DNA of 64,000 nt from Dastarcus helophoroides (lineage: Eukaryota; Arthropoda; Insecta; Coleoptera; Bothrideridae), in the NCBI GenBank assembly GCA_028583605.1, contig CM053326.1, forward strand, positions 16,758,046-16,822,045. Reading direction: 5' to 3'. This document shows positions 1 through 9,603 of this stretch, piece by piece. A model generated the notes under the pieces. That model saw only the letters and a program-made list of their open reading frames with translations. It had not been told where the DNA came from and did not search any database. The first letter of the stretch is position 1. Every line of letters starts with the position of its first letter. The translations under genes and the position numbers were made by a program.

Positions 1-3000
1 CTATTATAGGTAGTAGTAGCAGATACGTCGATTTTCAGCCTTAAAGTAATTTTACCTCGAAGGATAAAAAAATAAATTTTAAATGTACCAAAAATTTGAA
101 ACTTTTGATTCACGAAAAATCAGCGCTTTGTCGTAGAAATCTCTGAACTTGCTATTATTAGTAGTAAGTAATAGAAACATTCGATTTTCAGGCGTTTAAT
201 CAATTTTAGCTCTACGGAATGAAAAGATAAATTTTAAATGTGACAAATATGTGAAACAATCGATTCAGGAAAAATCAACGCTTTGCCGCAGATTCCTCTA
301 AATTTGCTTTTATAGGTAGTAGTAGCAGATACGTCGATTTTCAGCCTTAAAGTAATTTTACCTCGAAGGATAAAAGAAATAAATTTTAAATGTACCAAAA
401 ATTTGAAACTTTTGATTCACGAAAAATCAGCGCTTTGTCGTAGAAATCTCTGAACTTGCTATTATTAGTAGTAGTAATAGAAACATCGATTTTCAGCGTT
501 TAATCAATTTTAGCTCTACGGATGAAAAAGATAAATTTTAAATGTGACAAATATTTGAAACAATCGATTCAGGAAAAATCAACGCTTTGCCGCAGAATTC
601 CTCTAAATTTGCTATTATAGGTAGTAGTAGCAGATACGTCGATTTTCAGCCTTAAAGTAATTTTACCTCGAAGGATAAAAAAATAAATTTTAAATGTACC
701 AAAAATTTAAAACTTTTGATTCACGAAAAATCAGCGCTTTGTCGTAGAAATCTCTGAACTTGCTATTATTAGTAGTAGTAATAGAAACATCGATTTTCAG
801 CGTTTAATCAATTTTGGCTCTACGGATGAAAAGATAAATTTTAAATGTGACAAATATGTGAAACAATCGATTCACGAAAAATCAACGCTTTGCCGCAGAA
901 TTCTCTAAATTTGCTATTATAGGTAGTAGTAGCAGATACGTCGATTTTCAGCCTTAAAGTAATTTTACCTCGAAGGATAAAAAAATAAATTTTAAATGTA
1001 CCAAAAATTTGAAACTTTTGATTCACGAAAAATCAGCGCTTTGTCGTAGAAATCTCTGAACTTGCTATTATTAGTAGTAGTAATAGAAACATCGATTTTC
1101 AGCGTTTAATCAATTTTAGCTCTTCGGCTGAAAAAGATAAAATTTGAAGGTGACAAATATGTGAACCAATCGATTCACGAAAAATCAACGCTTTGCCGCA
1201 GAATTCTCTAAATTTGCTATTATAGGTAGTAGTAGCAGATACGTCGATTTTCAGCCTTAAAGTAATTTTACCTCGAAGGATAAAAAAATAAATTTTAAAT
1301 GTACCAAAAATTTGAAACTTTTGATTCACGAAAAATCAGCGCTTTGTCGTAGAAATCTCTGAATTTGCTATTATTGGTAGTAGTAATAGAAACATCGATT
1401 TTCGGCGTTAAATCAATTTTAGCTCTACGGACGAAAAAGATAAATTTTAAATGTGACAAATATATGAAACAATCGATTCAGGAAAAATCAACGCTTTGCC
1501 GTAGAATTCTCTAAATTTACTATTATAGGTAGTAGTAGCAGATACGTCGATTTTCAGCCTTAAAGTAATTTTACCTCGAAGGATAAAAAGAATAAATTTT
1601 AAATGTACCAAAAATTTGAAACTTTTGATTCACGAAAAATCAGCGCTTTGTCGTAGAAATCTCTGAATTTGCTATTATTGGTAGTAGTAATAGAAACATC
1701 GATTTTCGGCGTTAAATCAATTTTAGCTCTACGGACGAAAAGATAAATTTTAAATGTAACTAATATGTAAAACAATCGATTCAGGAAAAATCAACGCTTT
1801 GCCGCAGAATTCTCTAAATTTGCTATTATAGGTAGTAGTAGCAGGTACGTCGATTTTCAGCCTTAAAGTAATTTTACCTCGAGGGATAAAAAGAATAAAT
1901 TTTAAATGTACCAAAAAATAGAAACTTTTGATTCACGAAAAATCAGCGCTTTGTCGTAGAAATCTCTGAACTTGCTATTATTAGTAGTAATAATAGAAAC
2001 ATCGATTTTCAGCGTTTAATCAATTTTAGCTCTACGGATGAAAAAGATAAATTTTAAATGTGACAAATATTTGAAACTATCGATTCAGGAAAAATCAAGG
2101 CTTTGCCGCAGAATTCTCTAAATTTGCTATTATATGTAGTAGTAGCAAATCCGTCGATTTTCAGCCTTAAAGTTATTTTACCTCGAAGGATAAAAAACAT
2201 AAATTTTAAATGTACCAAAAATTTGAAACTTTTGATTCACGAAAAATCAGCGCTTTGTCGTAGAGATTTCTGAACTTGCTATTATTAGTAGTAGTAATAG
2301 AAACATTGATTTTCAGCGTTTAATCATTTTTAGCTCTTTGGGTGAAAAAGATAAATTTTAAATGTGACAAATATTTGAAACAATCGATTCACGAAAAATC
2401 AACGCTTAGCCGCAGAATTCTTTAAATTTGCAATTATTGGTAGTAGTAGCAGATACGTCGATTTTCAGCCTTAAAGTAATTTTACCTCGAAGGATAAAAA
2501 AAAATTTTAAATGTACCAAATATTTGAAACTTTTGATTCACGAAAAATCAACGCTTTGTCGTAGAAATCCCTGAACTTGCTATTATTTGTAGTAGTAATA
2601 AAAATATTGATTTTCGGCGTTTAATCAATTTTAGCTCTTTGGATGAAAAAGATAAATTTTAAATGTGACAGATATGTGAAACAAACGATTCAGGAAAAAT
2701 CAAGGCTTTGCCGCAGAATTCTCTAAATTTGCTATTATAGGTAGTAGTAGCAGATACGTCGATTTTCAGCCTTAAAGTAATTTTACATCGAAGAATAAAA
2801 AAAATAAATTTTAAATGTTCCAAAGATTTAAAACTTTTGATTCACGAAAAATCAGCGCTTTTTCGTAGAAATCTCTGAATTTGCTATTATTAGTAACAGT
2901 AATAGAAACATCGATTTTTAGCGTTTAATCGATTTCAGCTCTACGGATGAAAAAGATAATCTTTAAATGTGACAAATATTTGAAACAATCGATTCAGGAA

Positions 3001-5066
3001 AAATCAACGCTTTGCCGCAGAATCCTCTAAATTTGCTATTATAGGTAGTAGTGGCAGATACGTCGATTTTCAGCCTTAAACTAATTTTACCTCGAAGGAT
3101 AAAAGAAATTAATTTTAAATGTTTCAAAAATTTGAAACTTTTGATTAACGAAAAATCAGCGCTTTGTCGTAGAAATCTCTGAACTTGCTACTATTAGTAG
3201 TAGTAATAGAAACATCGTTTTTCAGCGTTTAATCAATTTTAGCTCTACGGATGAAAAGGATAAATTTTAAATGTGACAAATATTTGAAACAATCGATTCA
3301 GGAAATATCAACGCTTTGCCGCAGAATTCTCTAAATTTGCCATTAGAGGTAGTAGTAGCAGGTACATCGATTTTTAGCCTTAAAGTAATTTTACCTCGAA
3401 GGATAAAAAAAATAAATTTTAAATGTACCAAAAATTTGAAACTTTTGATTCACGAAAAATCAGCGCTTTGTCGTAGAAATCTTTGAACTAGCTATTATAA
3501 GTAGTAGTAATAGAAACATCGATTTTCAGCGTTTAATCAATTTTAGCTCTACGGATAAAAACGATAAATTTTAAATGTGACAAATATTTGAAACAATCGG
3601 TTCAGGAAAAATCAACGCTTTGCGGCAGAATTCTCTAAATTTGCTATTATAGGTAGTAGTAGCAGATGCGTCGATTTTCAGCCTTAAAGTAATTTTACCT
3701 CGAAGGATAAAAAAAATAAATTTTAAATGTACCAAAAATTTGAAACTTTTGATTCACGAAAAATCAGCGCTTTTTCGTAGAAATCTCTGAACTTGCTATT
3801 AATAGTAGTAGTAATAGAAACATCGATTTTCAGCGTTTAATCAATTTTAGCTCTGCGGATGAAATAGAAAAATTTTAAATGTGACAAATATTTGAAACAA
3901 TCGATTCACGAAAAATCAACGCTTTGCCGCAGAATTTTCTAAATTTGCTATTACTGGTCGCAGTAGCAGATACGTCGATTTTTAGCCTTAAAGTAATTTT
4001 ACCTCGAATAATAAAAAAAAAAATTAAATGTGACAAATATTTGAAACAATCGATTTACGAAAAATGAACGTTTTACCGTAGAATACTCTAAATTTACTAT
4101 TATTGGCATTAGTAGCAGATATGTCGATTTTTGGGCATAAAGTAATTTTACATCTAAGGATAAAAAAAATAAATTTTAAATGTAACAAAAATTTGATACT
4201 TCCGATTCACGAAAAATCAACGCTTTGTCGTAGAAACCTCTAAACCTGCTATTATTAGTAGCAGTAATAGAAACATCGATTTTTAGCGTTTAAACAGTTT
4301 TAGCTCTATGGATGAAATAGATGAATTTTAAGTATAACAAATTTTTGAAACAATCGAATCACGAAAAATCACCGACTTGCCGTAGAATTTTCTAAATTTG
4401 CTATTATTCCTAGTAGTAGCAAATAGGTCGATTTTTGGGCTTTCAGTAAATTTACATATAAGGATAAAAAAAAATAAATTTTAAATGTACCAAAAATTTG
4501 AAACTTTTGATTCACGAAAAATCAACGCTTTGTCGTAGAAATCTCTAAACTTGCTATTATTAGTAGTACTAATAGAATCGTCGAATTTAAGCATTAAAAC
4601 AATTTTAGCTCTACGGATGAAAAAGATAAATTTCAAATGTAACAAAAATTTGAAATTTTCGATTCACGGAAAATCAACGCTTGGCCGTAGAATTCTCCTA
4701 TTTTGCTATAATTGGTAGTAGTAGCAGATACGTTGCTTTTTGGGCTTAAAGTAATTTTATCTCTAAGGATAAAAAAAATAAATTATAAATGTAACAAAAA
4801 TTTGAAACTTTCGATTCACGAAAAATCAACGCTTTGTCGTAGAAATCTCTAAACTTGCTATTATTAGTAGTAGTAATAGAAACGTCGAATTTAAGCATTA
4901 AAACAATTTAAGCTCTACGGATGAAAAAGATAAATTTTAAATGTAACAAAAATTTGAAATTTTCGATTCACGGAAAATTAACGCTTGGCCGTAGAATTTT
5001 CTAATTTTGCTATAATTGGTAGTAGTAGCAGATACCTTGCTTTTTGGGCTTAAAGTAATTTTACTC
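1..5066. repeat. Dimeric higher-order satellite array (~303-bp unit)
   Basis: About 17 head-to-tail copies of a ~303-bp unit, cut by the left edge of the window. Unit starts, at a CTATTATAGGTAGTAGTAGC-like motif, fall near 1, 306, 612, 913, 1218, 1520, 1823, 2128, 2431, 2732, 3036, 3340, 3643, 3948, then 4098, 4401, 4704 and 5010. Each unit holds two related ~151-bp halves. Half A carries CAGATACGTCGATTTTCAGC and half B carries TAGAAACATCGATTTTCAGC, and both share AAATTTTAAATGT and GATTCA(C/G)GAAAAATCA. Copies are nearly identical on the left and diverge after ~3950, as expected for an array edge. The 3948-4098 unit is only ~150 bp long: it begins as A and ends as B. Short minus-strand ORFs inside the array simply repeat with the unit. 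Confidence 0.95.
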
Positions 5067-5719
5067 GCATGCGCGAGTTTTGACCAATTTCGAACGACTT
5101 TGGAGTCAGTTAATGACCTTTAAGAGAGGGGATTAATGAACTTTTAGGTAACGTGACACTTTAAAGGTTAATACCACTGAAGGTAACATGATATTTTCAA
5201 GGTCAACACAAAGTTTCCTAGAATACGGAGTCATAGAACTTAAGAGTAATAAGACGCTTTCAAGGTTAACTTGTACTAATATGTCGAGTCAAAGAACTTT
5301 TAACATTCCCAGAATATGGTGTCACAGAAGTCCAATATAAGTAATAAACTTAAATGGCTATTTATAATTAGACCTGGCTTGAATTGCACCCTTCTGAAGG
5401 TCAAACAGTTATTTATACACATGATTCACATTCATCGAAGCTATTGGACTGAAATAATTATTTTGAAACGTGAGTGGTACTAAAAAGTTTAATTCTTCCG
5501 AAATTGAAAATCGATACTTTCCAGGTTAATATTATTTGTAACCGTTGTTTAATCCTTTGACTAAAGGTGTTTAGGTGTTAACCACCTTTAACTATTTGTT
5601 AACGGCAGTTAACATTCAATTACTTTGCGCAAATCCTGATCCCCACCCCATTAGTTTTTTTATAAATGCAGAATTATCTTTCCTAAGCTGCATATTTAAA
5701 GTGTGAAGACAAACAAAAA
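5067..5719. other. Satellite-flanking AT-rich sequence
   Basis: The satellite ends abruptly at about 5066 (TTTTACT then CGCATGCGCG). What follows is non-coding and contains loosely repeated AAGGT(T/C)AA and GAACTTTTAA-like words roughly every 50-60 bp, suggesting an old decayed tandem repeat. No gene is seen. Confidence 0.5.
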
Positions 5720-6119
5720 ATGTCTTTCTTGGCAGAACTGAACCAAAAGGCTTTATACAAACCAATAGTTTCGTGCAAGGATTTAACAGTGGGTGAAAAT
5801 AATCAAATATTAAAGTTTTCGATAGTCAAGTCGGATTTTGTTGGTGGCAATGCAATAGTCGTCGAATTTAAAGACACAGAGATGTTTTTACCACAACAGT
5901 TCGCGGGTTTTTTTGACAAACCTACCGTAAAAATTTAAATAAAAAAATTAAAGAAGGTGAAGCGACATTTTACCTTGTGAGTCGAGTGGGAAAATTATCA
6001 AATATCGAATTTGTGGAGGAATATAAAGTGTTTCAGACATGTCAGAAAACATCTTGGGTAAGAAGAAATTATAAAATTTCTTGGATACAATTAGGAAATT
6101 TAAAAGTGAAATTAAAATG
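5720..6119 (+). pseudogene. Small frameshifted ORF of unknown function
   Basis: An open frame of 72 codons starts at the ATG at 5720 and stops at 5938. Just before the stop, in an A-rich run near 5930-5945, the coding pattern moves to another frame. That frame stays open to about 6139 with protein-like content, including YLVSRVGK and IEFVEEYK. This looks like one gene of about 130 residues broken by a single indel. The N-terminal half has an alternating hydrophobic pattern and the motif FLPQQFAGFF. It reminds me of small nucleic-acid-binding-like proteins seen near mobile or viral genes in arthropod genomes, but I cannot name the family, so function is unassigned. It sits directly upstream of the PPP1R15-like ORF on the same strand and is preceded by A-rich DNA. 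Confidence 0.4.
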
Positions 6120-6137
6120 TATTAAACAACGAAGGAT

Positions 6138-6341
6138 ATGAGAAAGATGAAAATTTCCAGACCAACGAAGAAGGTGTATTTTAAGGAACATGTTGAAATT
6201 TGCTACGTCGAGGCACAAGATGAAAACAGAAAAGGTTCCTGGGAGCAATGTGCTAGAGATGGTGCAAGGTTTCAGAGAAAAATTTTTGAAATAGGCAACA
6301 TTTTGGTCCTTTGGAAAAAGCTAAAACTTGTGAAATTATAA
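6138..6341 (+). CDS. PPP1R15/GADD34-like short protein (eIF2-alpha phosphatase targeting domain)
   Basis: This 67-codon ORF (or up to four codons longer, since the frame is open to 6126) matches the conserved C-terminal domain of PPP1R15 proteins. KKVYF at about residues 11-15 fits the protein phosphatase 1 docking motif [RK]-V-x-F. Some 20 residues later comes RKGSWEQCARDGARFQRK, matching the RKGPWE-ARDR-RFQRR signature of GADD34/CReP. In the known family, the first motif holds PP1 and the second helps direct it to phosphorylated eIF2-alpha, reversing translational shut-off. The long N-terminus of cellular members is absent, so the protein is about the size of the stand-alone virus-borne versions. 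Alternatives are a retrocopied exon of the host gene or a captured gene in a virus-like element. The frame is intact here. Whether it is transcribed is unknown. Confidence 0.6.
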   Translation: MRKMKISRPTKKVYFKEHVEICYVEAQDENRKGSWEQCARDGARFQRKIFEIGNILVLWKKLKLVKL

Positions 6342-6516
6342 AGTTTAGAAAGATATTTTTCTGTTTGTTTTTACCCAAGGCAAATAAAATTTATAAAAAT
6401 AAAATTCTTTTTATTCCTCACCCAATTAATAATTAGATCAAAGAAGTGAAAGACAAAGAGGATTCTTTTTATTTTTATTTAAACGTCCTCTTAGCAAGAC
6501 TGATTTATATCAACAC
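6342..6516. other. AT-rich spacer
   Basis: Contains an AATAAA at about 6385-6390, shortly after the stop of the PPP1R15-like ORF, which could serve as its polyadenylation signal. No gene is seen. Confidence 0.3.
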
Positions 6517-6562
6517 ATTGAATAATAGATATTCTCTGTAATTTATTTGCGAAGTATTCATA

Positions 6563-6746
6563 TTTTTTTATTCAGTTTATTGGCTTTTTCTTCGCCGGTC
6601 ACTCCTTTCACAATCCTAAATTTCAGTACCTTCTATTAAGGAATGGCAATCTGTTTTAGATTGCCGCAAACAGCGATTGCGTTGGATCTTGGTTTGTCAA
6701 TCGCTGTTTGGGACTCAACACTGAAAAACACTTAAAACTATATTAA
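6563..6746 (+). repeat. Left 184-bp inverted terminal repeat of the Penelope-like element
   Basis: Reverse complement of 7572-7755 with no mismatch found. It contains two internal hairpins of its own: GGCAATCT/AGATTGCC separated by a few bases (about 6646-6666), and CAAACAGCGATTG/CAATCGCTGTTTG (about 6668-6712). Confidence 0.85.
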
Positions 6747-6932
6747 CTATTCGTTTGATTTTATCCGAGAGGCCTGGTATGTATGGAATAATCAAGGTTT
6801 TTTTATCTTGAATGGGTGATGTGTTTATGATGCCATGATTATGATTGTGTGATCCTGTTTCTCTTCTGTTTATAACTTTTTCCACAAAATCTTTTTGATA
6901 CCCATTTTTTTGTAATACTGATGTAATATTAA

Positions 6933-7403
6933 TTTTTTCTTTATTATATATTTCGAATAGGCCAAAAGTTCAATATACGTACAGCATTCAAAACCAAAAA
7001 TACTCTAAGATCATTACTAGTAAATACAAAACCAAAAAATGAAACACAACATACTAAAAATTGTATTTATAAAATAACTTGCGAATGCAACAAAATTTAC
7101 ATAGGTGAAACATCCAGACCTATGTGGATTCGTATTAACGAACATAAGAATTACCTAAGTAAGGGAGATTTTTCAAAATCGAAAATTTGCGAACACTCTT
7201 TTCAATACGATCACAGAATTCAGTGGACAAAATCCTGCATTATTGGCAAAGAAACACATTATAAAAAAAGAAAAATTAAAGAAGCAGCTTTAATTTTACT
7301 AAATGGAGATAACTGTGTCGCAAATTGTTCTATTGATATTAACGGTATGTGGCTGCCATTATTAAAACGAGAAAAACAACTGGGTCGCCTTAGAATCACC
7401 TAG
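6933..7403 (+). pseudogene. Penelope-like protein, C-terminal fragment with GIY-YIG endonuclease
   Basis: The frame is open from about 6933 to the stop at 7403, with its first ATG only at 7122. The coding match clearly begins at about 6951 with FRIGQKFNIRTAFKTKNTL, typical of the region linking reverse transcriptase to endonuclease in Penelope-like elements. C-x3-Y-x3-C-x-C follows, then YIGETSRPMWIR, an intervening NEHK, and H-x-I-x-W further on. YIGETSR with R and EH is the GIY-YIG core used to nick DNA for target-primed reverse transcription. The reverse transcriptase palm is absent. The fragment begins after a pyrimidine-rich stretch ending in TAG/G (6958-6961), which resembles a 3' splice site, with a GTATGT at 6777 as possible partner. 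Penelope elements are known to retain introns, but no upstream exon is visible, so truncation is the simpler reading. Confidence 0.75.
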
Positions 7404-7485
7404 GGAATAACTTAATAAACTGTCAGAATTACTTTCTGACAGCTTACAAAAAATTTTTGTAAAGGAATATATTTGAATTGGTTTT

Positions 7486-7519
7486 CTGACGACGGGCAGA
7501 GAATAACACTGCCCGAAAC
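7486..7519 (+). ncRNA. Hammerhead-ribozyme-like core at the 3' side of the Penelope element
   Basis: CTGACGA (7486-7492) is followed by a six-base-pair helix, CGGGCA (7493-7498) with TGCCCG (7510-7515), and then GAAAC (7515-7519). CUGANGA, stem II, GAAA is the conserved order of a hammerhead ribozyme, and such motifs are known at the termini of Penelope-like elements. Two caveats apply. The first C of the helix competes with the G that the GAAA box needs, leaving one unpaired base, and stems I and III are not convincing over short range (a possible ACGT/ACGTC pairing to 7557-7561). Confidence 0.4.
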
Positions 7520-7571
7520 GTTAAAATTTTGAATAATCTTGTTGTTATTTATTTTTTACGTCGTTTGAATT

Positions 7572-7755
7572 TTAATATAGTTTTAAGTGTTTTTCAGTGT
7601 TGAGTCCCAAACAGCGATTGACAAACCAAGATCCAACGCAATCGCTGTTTGCGGCAATCTAAAACAGATTGCCATTCCTTAATAGAAGGTACTGAAATTT
7701 AGGATTGTGAAAGGAGTGACCGGCGAAGAAAAAGCCAATAAACTGAATAAAAAAA
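7572..7755 (-). repeat. Right 184-bp inverted terminal repeat of the Penelope-like element
   Basis: Exact inverted copy of 6563-6746, ending in the A-rich run that abuts the 12-bp target duplication. Confidence 0.85.
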
Positions 7756-7766
7756 TTGAATAATAG

Positions 7767-8424
7767 AGTTGAATAAATAATTTTGCCAACAATTTTGCTC
7801 AGGTGACTAAATATTATAAGCTTCCCTAAAACTTCCATTCTAGAGTTTTAATAATTTACCATCATTTTTGTTGAATGTAAATGAAAAAAATATTGTAATA
7901 AAATTAATGAAGTGAATATATTAAGTGTTTCTATTTTAACGAAAACAAAAAAGATTTTATTCATATCAAACATGACTTAAGTTCGTTTTAATTAAAAAAG
8001 AGCCTTTTCCTCATAGTTTAATTTAGAACATATATTTTAATGTATGAATAAAAATTATAATACAATATATTCGACATAATGCAAAATATTATTTAAATCA
8101 AATACTCTAAAACTTCATAATTAAATTTCTTTTTTGAAAAACCTCACCTTAATAATTTTTATTACACTTTAAGGGTAAATTAATCACTTTAAATAATTTT
8201 TCCTCTCAAAGATAAATTTTTTCTCTTATCCTTTTTTGATAGGACCCTTTAAAACTTCTAATTCATATTTTTTCAGTAAGTTATTTAAGAAAATTGGAAA
8301 TAAAAATACACACATAAATAAACTGAATTTATTCAAAATATTAATTATGTAATTTTTTATCTCTGTTACATTTTATGTCATCCCTTGATTCATGAAAAAG
8401 CTTCTCCAGATCTTGGGCACGAGC
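7767..8424. other. AT-rich non-coding sequence
   Basis: No ORF, repeat or recognisable element is seen. It is mostly A/T with short poly(A) and poly(T) runs. Confidence 0.5.
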
Positions 8425-8868
8425 CTAGAAAGAGACCTCTTCTTTTTCCACCTCCTGAAGACTCTTTTCAAATCGCCCCTTCAGTTGTGCCACCATAGAT
8501 TGAAGATCGCCTATGGATGTGGCGAGAGCAGGAGTCGGAACAATTAAGTTACTTGGCCCGTTGGGCATGCTTTGCATTAAGCGCTCCATATCTTTTCCTC
8601 CTGCTCCTCGCGGAGTTTGTGATAGCCAATTGACATCCTCATCGTCGGAAATTAAAATAATTATGTTTTCTAAGTCAATATCGAGATTTTCTGCAGGCTG
8701 CGGTGGCTGCCCCTGCTGAGTGGTCGGGTGCTGCTGCTCCTGCTGAGTCGTCACCGGCTGCTGTGGCTGATTTATAGGCACGATTTTTGGCAACATTGTT
8801 GACAGCAGCGTTGGTTCCTCTCTTGAAGCCGAGGACGACGTCGACGTTACAAGTAGTATATTTTGCAT
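8425..8868 (-). CDS. Hypothetical Q/P-rich protein with a SUMO-interaction-like motif and C-terminal helix
   Basis: A 147-codon ORF, notably more GC-rich than its AT-rich flanks. Residues 1-30 are S/T-rich, and about 33-60 form a low-complexity stretch rich in Q, P and T. Near residues 68-78 is NIIILISDDEDV, a run of I/L followed by S-D-D-E-D, which matches the hydrophobic-plus-acidic pattern of a SUMO-interacting motif with a CK2-type phosphorylation site. The last ~35 residues (SIGDLQSMVAQLKGRFEKS and on) look like an amphipathic or coiled-coil helix. No catalytic domain is seen and I do not recognise the family. It could be a short host protein, an exon of one, or an accessory gene of a mobile element. 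Clean coding over 147 codons in such AT-rich DNA argues that it is or was selected. Confidence 0.5.
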   Translation of the reverse strand: MQNILLVTSTSSSASREEPTLLSTMLPKIVPINQPQQPVTTQQEQQHPTTQQGQPPQPAENLDIDLENIIILISDDEDVNWLSQTPRGAGGKDMERLMQSMPNGPSNLIVPTPALATSIGDLQSMVAQLKGRFEKSLQEVEKEEVSF

Positions 8869-9130
8869 AATATTAACTTTTTTTTAACATAGGCACTGGG
8901 AGCAATTCAACACTTTTACCTTTCAAACACAGTTTTGACTTTATGATCAGGATGAATTAAACTGAATGAATTAATAACATTAATAGCGTTTTATTAAATT
9001 ATGATTTGTGCTAAATCTATGGTTTTCAGCAAGCCGGCTGGTGAAAGGCAAACTTTTTCGTGGAAAATGTAATCTTAGCGTAGAGTTCAATAAAGTTAGT
9101 TTACAGAAATAATAAAACTAAAAGTAAAAG

Positions 9131-9500
9131 GTCATAATTTGATATCATTTCGTTTAATCCGACACCTTTTTCTGAAACTCTACCCCAAAAGATGCAATTT
9201 GCCCCATAATTTGGTGAAACCTGACACCACTTAGTGAAATCTAACACCACTTTGTGAAACCTGGCCTCTTTTAGTAAAATTTGATCCGTAATCTAACACC
9301 GGAAATGATGTGAAATTTAATCCGTAATATGACACCGAAAATGGTGTAATTTGAGACGTAATTTGATCCGCAATATGATACCGGAAATAAGGTCAAATTA
9401 CACTGAAAAAAGTGTAATTTGAGACGTAATTTAATCCGTAATATGACACCGCAAATGGTGTCAAATCACACCTTTTTTAAATTACACCGAAAAAACGGCT
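9131..9500. repeat. Degenerate minisatellite-like repeat (TGACACC / TTTGATCCGTAAT words)
   Basis: Imperfect iterations, about 25-30 bp apart, of TTTGATCCGTAATATGACACC and GGTGT(A/C)AATTTGA words on both strands, so that many neighbouring units can pair with each other (GACACC/GGTGTC). 8869-9130 before it and 9501-9600 after it hold nothing recognisable. Confidence 0.6.
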
Positions 9501-9603
9501 CAAAGCGCTTATGTACCGAATTCTGAAATATATTGTTAAAAACGTTTTTTTTTCAGTTAAAATAAAAAACAGATTACTACATGATTACTTCACTAATGGA
9601 ATA

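Larger units (their letters stand above)
6529..7754 (+). mobile_element. Penelope-like element with inverted terminal repeats, 5'-truncated
   Basis: The element is bounded by a perfect 12-bp duplication, ATTGAATAATAG, at 6517-6528 and 7755-7766. Inside are two 184-bp inverted repeats (6563-6746 and 7572-7755) that I read as identical base for base, so the insertion is recent. The last A-T bases of the right repeat may overlap the duplication. About 34 bp lie between the left duplication and the left repeat, recalling the short extension known next to one terminal repeat of Penelope elements. The interior encodes the C-terminal end of a Penelope-type protein with a GIY-YIG endonuclease. Most of the reverse transcriptase is missing, so the copy is not autonomous. 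Confidence 0.75.

Noticed and set aside
841..1329. Minus-strand ORFs of 61 and 76 codons with the same start
   Set aside because: They recur with the ~303-bp satellite unit and change only where the unit changes. They are repeats, not genes.
1..5066. CRISPR-like repeat array
   Set aside because: The units are ~303 bp and contiguous with no variable spacers. It is a eukaryotic satellite.
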